DNA of 22,370 nucleotides from Pelargonium cotyledonis. Taxonomy: Eukaryota; Streptophyta; Magnoliopsida; Geraniales; Geraniaceae. Below, in pieces: positions 9,836 through 21,220 of the stretch. The translations under genes were made by a program, and so were the position numbers. The stretch spans positions 1-22,370 of the forward strand of contig JAYMTA010001010.1 of assembly GCA_036897625.1 (NCBI GenBank), written 5' to 3'. The notes below the pieces were generated by a model. The model saw only the letters and a program-made list of their open reading frames with translations. It was not told the origin of the DNA and did not search any database. Within the stretch, counting starts at the first letter, position 1; the number at the start of each line of letters is the position of its first letter.

Positions 9836-10640
9836 GTTTCGTGAGCTCTTCTTCTTCTTCTTCTTCGAATCGACTGTTGTTGTTGAGCTCTCTACTGATT
9901 CTGCTTTGGCTCTCTTCCGAGGAAGGTATGTTTTGGTTCGTGGATTTCGCTTTCATTTATTTTTATTTTTTAATGGATAACGGTAATGAGGTTAGACGCT
10001 AGCGTGAGCGGGGCGGTGACAGCTTCCCGTGACCCACCAATCGTCAACTTGGATTTGAGTGAAATTTGGTTTGTATAATTGTGTTTCTTCTTCTTCTTAA
10101 AATACTCATGGATGAGCTGGTAATGAGTAGGTAATTGGTGCAACCAACGTGATTGAATTAAATATTAATTAAAAGTCCATGGATTGACTATGGTTTCTAG
10201 ACTCAAGTGTTTCTCCTCGCTTTTTTCATACAAACCCAACTTACTAAAAATCTTAGAGAAACCAATTCTTTTTCCTCTGTCGTTTTCGTACGGTTGCGCT
10301 TGATTTTAGAGCGGCGACAATCTCTTGAGTTTACCAATAACTAATTATGGCATTTCTCTTTTAAATAACAAGTCTTTGGTAGCAAGTTAATGAGTTGTTA
10401 GATTTGTGTATATTGGCGGTGTAAATTCACGATATTTTTTACGAATGTGTGTAGGGCAATTGAAAATCTATGACGGTTGCAAGAAAGGAGAATGTGGCTT
10501 GGAAGATGGTGGATCGATTGGAGCCTTCAAATCAACCTTCGAATTTGTTATCTTATCAAACTGCAAATCCGATGGTGGCGAGGGACGGTCGAAAACGACT
10601 TTCACACGATCATCTTAAATTTCATGTTAAATCGTTTTCA
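9836..10640. other. DUF641 gene 5' flank and intergenic
   Basis: This stretch contains the 5' UTR of the minus-strand DUF641 gene with its GAA run, then AT-rich DNA with CTT repeats near 10086-10098. Overlapping short plus-strand frames at 10406-10724 are not supported as genes, except that their right end runs into the RNase H relic. Confidence 0.5.
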
Positions 10641-10830
10641 ATTGTTCGTGCTCATCAGGTGGATGAGGAGGATTCAAGTGCCTTCGACTTGATTTTTCAG
10701 GGATATTTTAGTCATTGCGACTAAATTTGACAGTGTTAAGTTTTTGTTTGTGAGTTGGTCTGCAAACCAAGTGGCCCACGAGTTAGTTAGATTTTTGATT
10801 TCTTTGTCATGCTTGTTTAAATAAATTTAT
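10640..10830 (+). pseudogene. RNase H-like (RVT_3) fragment, LINE- or host-derived
   Basis: One frame reads AHQVDEEDSSAFDLIF at about 10650-10698. The adjacent frame continues RDILVIATKFDSVKFLF at about 10699-10749, then VSWSANQVAHELVR and a stop at about 10812. The run (acidic patch, DI-, F.S..F.FV.RSANQVAHELAR) is the typical C-terminal end of the plant RVT_3 RNase H domain, found at the tail of L1-type LINEs and in stand-alone host RNase H-like genes. A one-base frame change separates the two halves, and the rest of the domain is not recognisable upstream. It is a decayed scrap, too short to say which source it came from. Confidence 0.6.
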
Positions 10831-12019
10831 TTTCAACCACTCAATTTTATGTTTTCTTTCTTATGGTTCATTTTGAATTAATAAATTAATAACTTTTCGT
10901 TCAAAATAATCCTAGAGAAATCAACTCATATTAGTATTTGTAACGCCATTATAGTCTCCAATAAAAGGAGATCTAGCATCTACAGACATGTGAATTAAAA
11001 AATTACGATTTGATACCAGAGAAAAACAAAATTTAACTGAACAAATCAGCGATACAGTTTGATTTCTTGTTCATATGTTAAAGCAATTTGCACTCCAATA
11101 ACCTGTCTGCTTTTCCCTGCACTCCATAACTATAATAGTACTAGTTTTTGTCCATTCCACAAGGGAAACACATATTATTAGATTGTTTTGCTTTTTATAA
11201 AGAGGAGTGAGATACTACTAATTAATTTCAAACAAATATTATTGTAAACCACAATGTGATAAGAGAACATGATAACTAATTATAAAATACTCTTAGAATA
11301 AATGACTATTTAAATAACATTTGGGGTGGGTCTAAACTCTCTACATTACATAGCAATAACACAAAGCAAGCAATGATGAAGCATAAACCTTGATAGTTGC
11401 TTTGTGGAAATAACATTTGCAATGCAATGCAATGCCCTTTTTAAGAAAAGAAAAAAAGTGTATAGATATGTGATGCGGTTTGTTGCTTTGGTTTAGGAGA
11501 CATTTGGTGGTTGTTTATTCGCAAAATAGGGATGTAATGGCTGCCTTTTGCCTCCCAACAAACCCTCAATAACCATTTGAATATACAATTATAAAAAAAA
11601 TTATAAACATTATTGTCTAACAATGTCTATCAAGATTCATACTTTTCCAATCCATTTTACCATACATATCTATCTCAATGTCAAGCTCGAATGTTGAAGT
11701 TGTAAGTGTTCTACTTGGATGTTGGTTAACGAGAGAAAAGTGTGTATGAGCAAGACAGAGTACTCTCATAAAAGCAAATATCTGATGTGTCCATTTCAAA
11801 GTTTTGATGATAGAAGTCTCATATTTGAGCCTCTAAAGTTGGGTTAGAGGCAACTATCATGTTTTGAAGAACAAAATGAGATAGACAGAGAATTATGAAG
11901 TAATTGATGATTGTGTTGCTTGTTTCTCTCTCCCTCCGAGTTTCCTTATTTAATTTACATTTCAAGTTGATTTGGCTAAAAAAAATTGGCTATCAATTGA
12001 CCGATGATCAATTAACGTG
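10831..12019. other. intergenic, no recognised gene
   Basis: AT-rich DNA with only short frames (for example 11441-11623 and 11617-11799, -) that show no known domain. A small (GCAAT)n-like run, GCAATGCAATGCAATGCCC, lies near 11418-11436. Confidence 0.5.
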
Positions 12020-13020
12020 TGACATGGTGAGTCAAAGCCAACACTCAACTTGGGGATGGGTCAAGGATCCAAATGCCAAACGGTCCGGGACCCACGACAC
12101 GCTAGTCTGCATAGGCGACAAGGTTGCGAGGCCAAACCGCACGAAGCCCACATCTATGAGCCAGCTGCATGCCCTCCCCCATCCGTCCACATGTGTGGCC
12201 CATCCGGCAGACCAGGCCCATCTACATGCTTATTGACATTGGAGAGCCCTACTAAATTTAGGAAACATAAACTTGGAGAGTGCTAATATGATTGAGGGCT
12301 TACAATATATTAAGGAAAGCAAAATAAGGAAATCCAGATGTGAGTAGCCCGAATCATGGGAGCCCTGACCTAGGAGGCGCGGACCCTGGAGAGATCGCGC
12401 GTCTTGCTCTAGCCTCTCGCCCTAGCCAGTGCTCTCTCTATATGTCGATCAGAGATGAAATTCGCCTCCCACATGGCCAGAGATCGAAGATAGCGAGAGC
12501 CAAGTTGGCAAGCAGGGCCAACTAGCAAAGAGACAGATTGAGAATGTCTGTTTCCGTACTGGTGTCCATATCCAGTAGGCAGCGAACAAGAAGACATCGA
12601 CTGCCCTGTTGGGGAGAGGACCCAACATGCAGCGTACGAGAGACCAGAGAGCCCGCGGGCCTCACCTTGGCGTCGGCCAATCAGAAGCTGTCGTGTGTTA
12701 GGTAAGTTTGAGGACTATAAAAGGAGTCTCAAATTCACATTATCAGGTTTAGTTACTTTACCCTAAATCGCACGTTCGTAAAAACTTGAAAACGCTCTCA
12801 AACGTTCTTCGTGTGTTCTTCATCGATCATCTTCGTGCATACTTCGTTAATTCGAGCAAACCACGAAGATCGATTCTTAATCTTTAAATTAGTTTCTATT
12901 TATGTGGAGATATTACTCTCAAGCTGGAGGTGGTTCCTTGGACTCACATTCGGGGCTCCGCTTAACTGTGTGTTACCTGCGCAGGCCCACAGCCACTGAT
13001 CGGACATGGATCAGTGCTAC
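12020..13020 (+). mobile_element. LTR-like fossil of an LTR retrotransposon (probably Gypsy-type), incomplete
   Basis: A block about 1 kb long is more GC-rich than its flanks. It has a promoter-like layout inside: CCAAT at 12677-12681, then CTATAAAAGG at 12715-12724, then a pyrimidine-rich stretch resembling R-U5 and an end region with CCTGCGCAGGCCCACAGCC. This resembles U3-R-U5 of plant Gypsy LTRs. No internal coding region is seen beside it, so it looks like a broken or solo LTR relic. Ends and target duplication are not resolved. A fragment of a host promoter is the alternative. Confidence 0.35.
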
Positions 13021-13189
13021 TACCGTCTAGAGCTTTCATTTTAGAGTTAGAAAAAATAGTCGAATCACAAGTTATTATTTGTTGCAGTAAGCTTCCAATT
13101 ATGTATAGTTGAGTTATCATTTTGAATCATGTTCTATGAAATGATCATGAAAGCATTTTGATGATGCACAATTACTATTATTTGTTATT

Positions 13190-14011
13190 GGGTAAATTGG
13201 ATCCAGACCCCCTAGACTCGTCCAATTTTTAGAGTTGGCCCTCAACTGGGGTTTTCACTTGTTTTGGTCTCTACACTTATCCATTTTTTATAACTTAGTT
13301 CACTTGACCTGCTACAACCGGTTTCACTTGTCCACATCACCAAAATTGTCACTTTAGCTTGGCACGTCACTTATGAACATCCACATTAGCTAGTGACGTC
13401 TTTATTCCCTACTCGAAAAATTGAAATTCCAATAAAATTCAGAACTTAAAATAAATCTCATTTACACATTCCAAAGAAGAAGAAGCAGAAAATTGAGATG
13501 GCCGCTAGGCACCCCACCCTCCCGTCTTTGCGAAATACCGAGAAGCTCAGTCTTGTTGCGCTGACGATGAACGATTGATCAGCCGCAACCTACGTGCAGC
13601 GCTGATCCTGTCGTGACGGGCTCACGCTAATGAGCATATCGCCTTGAAACCTCCATCACTGGAGGTTTCTTCGGGAGTCGCGACATCTTCAGCCAAACAA
13701 ACCCGCCTAAAACGACAACAATCCCTCTCCGTTGTGGGCCTCTTCCATCTTGAAAAGAAGAATACACGTTCTCTAGGGTTTCAATTTTTTTTTTTTTTTG
13801 CATTTTTTTATAGCTATAATGACTAGCATCAAAGGGAAAACGGCTGAGGTGACAACTTTGGTGATGCAGACGAGTAAAACCGGCAGTAGTAGATCAAGTG
13901 GACTAAGTTATAAAAAACTGATAAGTCTAAGGACCAAAACAAGTGAAAACCCTAGTTGAGGACCAACTCTAAAAATGGGACGAGTCCAGAGAGTCTAGAC
14001 CCAATTTACCC
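13190..14011. mobile_element. non-autonomous MULE-type DNA transposon with long inverted repeats
   Basis: The left arm 13190-13358 begins GGGTAAATTGGATCCAGACC. The right arm 13843-14011, read on the other strand, begins GGGTAAATTGGGTCTAGACT. The two 169-base arms match along their length (shared blocks include GGGTTTTCACTTGTTTTGGT, TATAACTTAGT, ACTTG, CCGGTTT and CATCACCAAA.TTGTCAC). The core of about 480 bases is unrelated and more GC-rich, and encodes no transposase. Long arms and a foreign core suggest a Mutator-like element, possibly a Pack-MULE. A clean 9-bp target duplication is not visible. ACTATTATTTG (13174-13184) and ACTATTTTG (14029-14037) just outside may be a decayed one. Confidence 0.75.
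13646..13669. repeat. perfect 10-bp hairpin inside the MULE core
   Basis: GAAACCTCCA and TGGAGGTTTC are exact reverse complements separated by TCAC. It lies in the GC-rich core, away from the terminal arms. It could be part of captured sequence or chance. Confidence 0.7.
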
Positions 14012-14029
14012 TAAAAAAAGAAAGAAACA

Positions 14030-14095
14030 CTATTTTGAGACAAAAATACAAGAGAAACAATACAACTAATTTGAGGCGGAGGGAGTATTATATAG
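14030..14095. mobile_element. Stowaway-like (Tc1/mariner) MITE end
   Basis: GGCGGAGGGAGTA near 14077-14090, preceded by TATTTTGAGACAAAAATA and AACTAATTTGAG, matches the right end of plant Stowaway MITEs, which end GGACGGAGGGAGTA next to a TA target. The matching left end (TACTCCCTCCGT) is not found nearby, so this is a fragment. It lies immediately right of the MULE, which may have split or replaced it. Confidence 0.5.
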
Positions 14096-14270
14096 TGTTA
14101 GGATCATGTACAAGATTCCGTTTGTGGCTTTGTGCTCTTGTAACATTGCCTAGAGACGGAGGGACCAAAGAGCACTTTGGGGGCAGTTGCCCTCACAAAA
14201 ATATTTTTATTTCATTCTTATAATTTGCCCCCGTGAAACAAAATTTCTTGATCGTCGTTGACATTACCAT

Positions 14271-14308
14271 CCCCAACCCGTGATTACATTCCCCAACCCG
14301 TGATTACA
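14271..14308. repeat. 20-bp tandem duplication
   Basis: CCCCAACCCGTGATTACA occurs at 14271-14288 and exactly again at 14291-14308, period 20. It is a local duplication with no gene context. Confidence 0.8.
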
Positions 14309-16231
14309 TGAGGTGGACAACCAACATAAAATTGTCAAATTTCATGAATGTGAATTATTTGTGAGTTAATGCATTTGAATTTCCATAACAGCTATATTAA
14401 TTGTAAGAGAAAATTGATTGGATACATATGGCCACCATTCCTCCTTGTCCAGTGGAGTATGGAATAGCACCTACACAAATCTGTTATTTGTATGGTCATG
14501 CATGTCTTTTATCTATCCAATACGAAATGGCTGTCATTTTCACAACTATTGTCTATTGGTTTTTGAATTCTGATCACTTGATTTCTTTAGAGCCCCTAGT
14601 TTTTTAAGTTTCTGTTGGCTACATGTTTTCCAATGTTTTCAGGTATTCAGAATCTAAACTCAATATACAGCTGTGGAGATATAAAGAAACTGCCAAATTT
14701 CTATTAATTAGGCGTCAGTCCAGCATATCCCTTGGAAAAGGGCAAAAACAGGCACACACCATCAGCCATTACCTTTCAATAGTGAATGGTAGGAATCGAA
14801 TTAACTTTATGCTATACACTTTTAGGAATCTTTTTATTTCTACCTAAAAATAGTAAATTATCAAAGTTTGTAGTTAATTTCAAATATAGAATGCTTCTGC
14901 TAAAATCTTATTGTTGCTTAAGCTTTAGGTTGATCAATAGCTTTCTCTTTGGCCCCCAAAAATGCTATTCCTTTTCTGTTCTTTATACTTCCCTAGCAAG
15001 GCAACTAATTCACAAGATAATTTACTCCAATACTGTGAACTGGACCACATTAACTGAAAAGAAAAGCCCTAATTTATTTGTTACTCCTCAACAGTGTTGG
15101 TTTTAATTTGGTATGGTTACGGTCCATTTTCTCCTAAACACATTAAAGTGGGAGACACCCTAGTGCCTCCTTTTCATTTGAACCTTTAATTTGCAGTAAT
15201 TAATGGTACTCAAGAAAGCATCTTGATGTGTTTGTACCATTGATTTCAGCCCCAAGTTAAGATGGATCCACGGGAGATGTGTGGTTAAAAAGTTATTAAC
15301 CAGTAGCTTATAGATGTTAGAGAAGGTATTCACATGTGCACCAAGTACATGTCTTTTACATGTATTTGAGACATTGCAGACACTTATAGGTAGTTAGCAA
15401 CACAATTATCGGAGTAGTTGCAAACATATGTTAGTGGGTTAGACAGTAGTATCTAGTGGGGAGCCCATGACACTCGTCGATCCAAGTTGCAGACATGCGT
15501 CGGTACTAAATATATTTTTGGGTACATGTAAAACACATATAATTGGGCCACAAATATTTCTCATTTCTCTGGATATTACTAATGCTTACTAAAAGCCACT
15601 GAAAAAAAAAGGCTAGAATGTCTTCTAGGTAGTTTGGTCCCCTCCCATCTCCTCCTAAAAGCCTAGAACTTGTTTCTTTTCCCTTGGACCCTTTATACAT
15701 TCTCGATCTATCATTTTTCTTTTCTATCTTCCTTTTTCCTCACGACAAAAATGTACCAGTGATTTTTTCCTTGATTTGTATCATTTTTCACAATCTACTT
15801 TTGACACTCTATGATGGTGAGGACTGTGTTGTGCATAGGTGGGTACTGAACTAGAAAATGTATCTAGCCCTAAACTCTCATTGGAACTGAAAAATAAAGG
15901 AAACAGTTATGCCCACCATTTCAAAGTTAGCAAATTAGCCTAGTTTTGCGTAATCTTGACCATGTAAATAAATAAAGAGGCTTTAGTTCCAGTTCATCAA
16001 ATTTATCAAGATAAGAGTACTTTTTTTCATCCTTAGCAACATCTTTCTACTTTTGAATCAGTAGACTAGCAATTTCTAGTATAACTTGTGCTAAGGTGCA
16101 TAGGCGGATAGATCTTTCTAGGTATTATTACGGAGATTGGAAAATAATTAAAAGCACAAGAATTACCTTTGTTAATGTCTGAAACTGAATCAGCATCAAT
16201 CACCCAAAGAATTTTACCCAGTTTCACTCAC

Positions 16232-16276
16232 CTACACATAGTCCAGCCAATGCTCCAAAGTCCAATTTGCCGATTC
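16232..16276 (-). other. micro-exon-like block, 45 bases, unidentified
   Basis: On the minus strand ACATTGCAG is followed by 45 bases that end at a consensus donor TAG/GTGAGT. In one frame the block reads IGKLDFGALAGLCV, which looks protein-like. No further exon can be tied to it: a possible next one (TTTCAG/ACATTAACAAAG/GTAATTC) is only 12 bases. It could belong to a decayed gene downstream of the pyruvate kinase gene, or be chance. Confidence 0.2.
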
Positions 16277-16946
16277 CTGCAATGTCAGTCCGAGGGTAAA
16301 TTAGAAAGTAGAAAGGAGTCAAGGACTAGTTGCACTCAAATTCTTTAGTATCACAAAATGCAAACAAACATACATTATTTCTAAGTTATAGGATAATTCC
16401 TCATAATTAGCTTCACTTGACCTCCTTGATACTTTCAATGTGCAAATATAGCCACTTCCCTAAGAACAAGGAGATGAAATATTTCGCTTCCAATCCATTA
16501 TGCAACAAATATATTGCAACTCGAGAACCAATGTTGTGGGGTGCTTGGGAAGAGAGAAAGAGTCCCTAGACTAAAGCAAAATCCCTGCACTTGATAAACA
16601 GCCAAGTTCAATAACAAGTGTGACAGAAATTACTTCCTGGTTCAACCATTATAGCATAGCTAAATTCAAAATCAATATAATGTAATGAATTAAAGATAAT
16701 GTCGCAGTATTGCAATACAACACTTATGAAAACTATAACAAGAAGCATGCAGTTACATTTCTACTCCAAGAACTAGTGCTATTATGTTAATGCAGAATGC
16801 AAATATCTCTTGAATTTGGTGGATCTCCTTCACTCTTGACAAAAATGACGAATCCTCAATAGGCAGGCCATAGATTAGTCATATACTGTTGGAAAAGCTG
16901 ATTCAATTCTTACTGTAAAAATTGATCACTGTAAAGTTATCTATCT

Positions 16947-19900
16947 TCAAGGAACAGTTATGGCTTGAACAGACCGCTTTGTATCAGAGACTGCAATGAT
17001 AAGGTCACCAGATTTGATCAACCCTCTTGCTTTCAGCATAGAGAAAGTACTGTTCAGGTTGCTTTCCATATCGCCAGCGAAATTAAGGCCGAAAGGTACC
17101 AAGCCCCAATGCAAATTCAAGCGTCTTTGCAAGGATGAGGAGGATGTAAATGCAAAGACTGGGCAGTCAGGGCGATTGCGCGACAGGAAGGATGCTGTGT
17201 GCCCGGTTTTAGTGTAAACAATGAGCGCATCTGCTCCCAAATTATGGGCTGTAATGATAAACCTTGTTAGTAACAAAATATTCAAGGGGAAACCAAGTAA
17301 ATGTGATCATAAACATCATAAGAAAACTAGATTGTATACAATACAAAACAGCATGAAAGAAAGCAGGACACCTCAACTTATAAACAATAAATAATACATC
17401 AAAACCAAATTATCTGCAGTATTAGCAAATTACTGAATAATCAATACATAAACCGAGAGAAGATGAAAATTGCATCACAACTAATGAGACTGGGATAACA
17501 TTCTGACAGAACAAGAATGACTAGGCAAGCACATGAAGGATTAGATATAAGATATATAACTGGCAGTATACAATATATCAAACTATGCTCATTGATTTAG
17601 CCTTTTATTAGCTAACATTGTAAGTAGGATAATTTTAAGTTCTAATCAAGTTCACTGGGGAGAGCTTATTACCCATCTCAGCAGCTGCCTTGCATATCTG
17701 CTCTGAAATATTTACTGGCAATGAAGATGCAATAAGTGGGAGATCTGTGATTTTACAATGCTTCTCTCTCTGCCACTTCTCGATTCTCAAACTAACACAG
17801 CTTAGCACTGTTAATGCCTTCTCTGGATATTGACCCATAGCTGATTCACCAGAAAGCATTAATGCATCTGCCTGCTGTTTAACTACTTCGGAAACATCAG
17901 CAACTTCAGCTCTAGTTGGTATAGGATATTCAATCATGGATTCCAGCAGTTGGGAGGCGACAATGACAGGCTTATTCAACTGCCTGCAAAGTTGAACAAT
18001 CTTCTTTTGAGCTGATGGGACCTGTTCCAGAGGTATCTGTGCACCCAAATCTCCTCTAGCTACCATGGCTCCATCTGAAGCCCTAATGATCTCTTCCAAG
18101 TTCATCAACGAATCAATGCTCTCTATCTTTGCAATGACAGCAATGTTGCTGCAATATCAAGAGCAGATTGTATCAAAGTTGCTTAGAAAATTAAAGGGCT
18201 AAAACAACATCCTGAACGGCTGAACCCGACAGAATATGTGGAACTCATGAAATCAATTGCACATCCAATATTATTGATGGATAGCAAAAGTAGATGTTAA
18301 ATCTAGTCTGGTGGCTGTCTGTGTGTTGCTTATATGTGTTCAAATGTGCGTGTAATTGGATAAATGATTGATAGTATATAAAGGCAGGGACAACAGACCA
18401 TTTCAAAATCGAGCAGATAAAAATTCAACAAATGTGTCTATTGATCTGCAGATATATATCTTCCTGTCTAAGAGAGTTGCTATCCAACAGCTCTTGTACC
18501 ACAAATCCCACTAACTGCAAAAATCGATACAACTTTCAGAGCCAAGTAAGATATGATTACTCACTTTTCTAGAGATTGTGCAGCAATATAACTTTTCAGA
18601 TGATTAATCACTTCAGCAGATTTGACAAAAGATACAGCAATAAAATCAACACCCTCTGCAATCCCGAAATCAATGTCCAACCAATCCTGTCAAAGTGACA
18701 AAAGTTAGCAAGAAACATTAAGACATTTTAAATTATCAAAAGTAAAACATGGGATCATGTAATGTGTAATAAGGCAAGGCTAACCAAACCAATTTAAGGA
18801 TAAGTAATTTAGTTGGCCACTCATGGTTTCAAAAGGGAAGAAATAACGTATTTATGATTATGGTTCATAAATCATAATTACAAATATATCATCCATATTG
18901 CTGATTAAATAGCACGATTGAGCCAATTTTAAAAAATAAAGGAAGCAAAATTCTAAATATAAAAGATTTCCAAACAAAGATAACAGTTAATCAACAATAA
19001 TTATATGGTGATCAGTTTCGACCTAAGTTAAACAGGAAACTCCACATCATGATCCCAAGTCATAGCAATTCACTACTCGATTTGTTACTCCAAATATATA
19101 TTTACGGTTCAAAAGGTACAAACCTTAGGAGAAATCGTGGGAAGCATGGCATTGCGCTCTTGGACCAGACTACCATTCCTCCAAAAGGTAAGATTGGCAC
19201 ATGGTAGCAACAACCCAGAATCTATACAGCGGCACATGACATCTGGGCCAATCTTCTCGATTACCTCAAATCTCACCATTCCTCCATCCACAAGGAGTTC
19301 ATCACCCACCATTACATCTGTTTCATACAATGAATACAAACTTGTACATATCAGCCAACTGTTAGAAGCAGCACTACATAAGGGTGCTATCACAGTTGTG
19401 GCAACAAAAGTTTCAAGCATGCAGTCGTAGTGATGATCTTAATCTTGATTTAATGTTGAAATTAGAAAATAATGCTGACATAGGGCTTTTAATGATTTTT
19501 CCTGCCATTTAATGTTTATGTCGCAATGAATTTGGCATGGCATCATCAGAGGCAAATTGGCAATGGCTGGTCGTATTGGTTAAATTAGGTTCTGAAAAGG
19601 AGACAAATGCATACATGTACAAATCCACTGTCTGTTACTAAAGGAGTACATTGCTACAAACAATTTACAGGAAATGGACGGGAATGTGTGAGTTAAGGTG
19701 TATGGGTTGCAATTTCTTTTAAATAAGACATAGACCTCACAATTTTATACCTTCAGCAAAACCATCATAACTCACAGTAATAGTGTGTTTTTGACAAGAA
19801 TCAGATGCCCGAACACTGAAGGTCCACAAATCACCATCCTGCAAAAACAGAATACATTAAATAGATGAACAACCAGACCTGCCTCAATACACGTGTATTC

Positions 19901-20819
19901 TCAGCACATACATCCATTTGTCGCTTCAATATGCAGTTTTAAACAAGGATAACTTGGATTGAATATTATATCATCAAGGTCTCTTTTAACCAAATCCCAT
20001 TATCAATCATTCAACTACAGAAAACTGCATTAAACCATTTAGCGTGACAATGCTTACTTTGGTCCCAGCTAATTAAACAATTTCAGATTCATGATTTATG
20101 TTACTCCAGAACAAGAAGAATATAATAATTAATTCCAGCCTTCCAGGTGCTGAGTTTTGTCTTATTAGGCACAAAACAATTGTGTTCTGGAAATATTTTT
20201 CCATCCAGTTTAATTCGGATCGAACTGGAAAGGACATTTCTCCCCCTTTCTCGGAAACCAAACTATGCAGTTTTCTCAGAAAACAAACAGCTAAGTTACT
20301 AGTTATTACCTCCGCCTTCATCGAAGCAGCACCTCCGAGATCGTCCATGTGGATCTCGCTCCCCTCCGTATCCATCATAACAGCCACCGCGAAGCCTTTC
20401 TCATTGTTCAGCTTCCTGACGCTCTCAATCACTGCGCGGTGCCACTCTCGCGTACCGTGGCACATGTTGAGGCGCACGACATTCATGCCTCCAGCCGCCA
20501 AAGCCTCCAGCTCTTCAAAACCGCAAGTAGCCGGGCCAATTGTGCACACAATCTTCGTCCTCCGCGTGCTCCGGGAATCATTCTCATCCTTCTTCTCTTC
20601 AGCGACCTTGTCCACCTCAACCAACGCGTCCTCCGGCGGAAACGTCGACAATTTCCGGTCCTCCGAGATTAGAACTTTACATCGAAGAGACGAAATCGGC
20701 CTCCGCATCGGGACGAGATTCAGCAACTGAGCGGAGGCTTTGAGCATCGGTATTTTGGGAAACAACTTGATGCATGGAGGAGACTGGTATGTCGTCGATA
20801 ACTTGCAAGCGAATGACAT
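16947..20819 (-). CDS. PKP1: plastidial pyruvate kinase, alpha subunit (six exons)
   Basis: Exons are 20310-20819, 19751-19838, 19124-19317, 18565-18686, 17673-18148 and 16947-17248, all with GT-AG introns of 416-471 bases and consistent phases. They total 563 residues (Arabidopsis PKP1 is 596). The enzyme makes pyruvate and ATP from phosphoenolpyruvate in the plastid, feeding fatty-acid synthesis; in Arabidopsis the alpha subunit works with beta subunits. Residues 1 to about 80 are Ser- and Lys/Arg-rich, then acidic, fitting a transit peptide. The A domain begins [20 protein letters not shown] (86-105). VRLNMCHG and [10 protein letters not shown] replace the classical RLNFSHG and LDTKGPEIR, as in the alpha subfamily. 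The B domain spans exons 2-3 ([19 protein letters not shown]). Lys and Glu of IAKIES (about 312-314), ARGDLG (about 335-340) and ASQLLESM with Ser in place of the classical Thr follow. The C-terminal domain includes [14 protein letters not shown]. The start is the first Met of the exon-1 frame. Confidence 0.93.
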
Positions 20820-20856
20820 TTTCGCCGGGAATACGCAAATTCTTCGCTGGCGAGGT

Positions 20857-20878
20857 AAGGGTTTAAGCTAGGGTTTAT
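20857..20878 (-). promoter_or_regulatory. telobox and related motif in the pyruvate kinase leader
   Basis: Reading on the minus strand, AAACCCTA (20876-20869) is a canonical telobox, and AAACCCTT follows at 20864-20857, about 40-55 bases before the ATG at 20819. Teloboxes near transcription starts are typical of plant housekeeping genes such as those for ribosomal proteins. The function here is inferred from position. Confidence 0.55.
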
Positions 20879-21124
20879 GGAAGCAGGAACAGTGTGAGTG
20901 TGGGGCTGGAATGGGAGAGAAACTGCGCGGTCTGAGACGGAGTTGCGTTGAAGAGTTTTTGGCGTTACGAGAGGATGTGAAATGAAATGACGAAAATGTC
21001 CTTGGAGTGTGCATTGCTGGTTGGTGGATCTGCTCCTAAAAAACTCTGGCGCCAAAAGGATTCCAAAGAATGTTGGTTGAGATTTTGTGAAGTCGTACTG
21101 TTCACATTGCTTTGGAGTTGGACG

Positions 21125-21176
21125 ATCAGGACCGTCGCTTTCAGTTTTTCTTGTATGAGATCAGGACCGTTGCTTT
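21125..21176. repeat. short direct repeat, 17 bases, spaced 35
   Basis: ATCAGGACCGTCGCTTT at 21125-21141 recurs with one change (T for C) at 21160-21176, in the pyruvate kinase upstream region. It may be a small tandem duplication of promoter sequence. Confidence 0.7.
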
Positions 21177-21220
21177 GCAACAAGATCTTATAGGCTGAAC
21201 TTGGATCAGTCGATTTTTGT

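Larger units (their letters stand above)
14096..16946. other. long gene-poor stretch, unclassified
   Basis: No open frame has a recognisable domain. A GGGGGCAGTTGCCC patch at 14178-14192 and GCCCCCGTG at 14227-14235 may be remnants of a further DNA element. An inverted pair, ACATGTCTTTTACATGTA (15347-15364) and TACATGTAAAACACAT (15523-15538), with a recurring TTGCAGACA motif between, may be an eroded MITE. One splice-flanked micro-exon-like block on the minus strand is listed separately. The right end includes 3' UTR and flank of the pyruvate kinase gene. Confidence 0.45.

Noticed and set aside
8913-9980. Plus-strand open frames opposite the DUF641 gene
   Set aside because: Antisense shadows of a long, clearly conserved coding frame.
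12050-12597. Overlapping open frames in the GC-rich block
   Set aside because: They have no recognisable motif and are explained by higher GC content of an LTR-like relic.
20098-20743. Plus-strand open frames opposite pyruvate kinase exon 1
   Set aside because: Shadows of the conserved exon and its intron.
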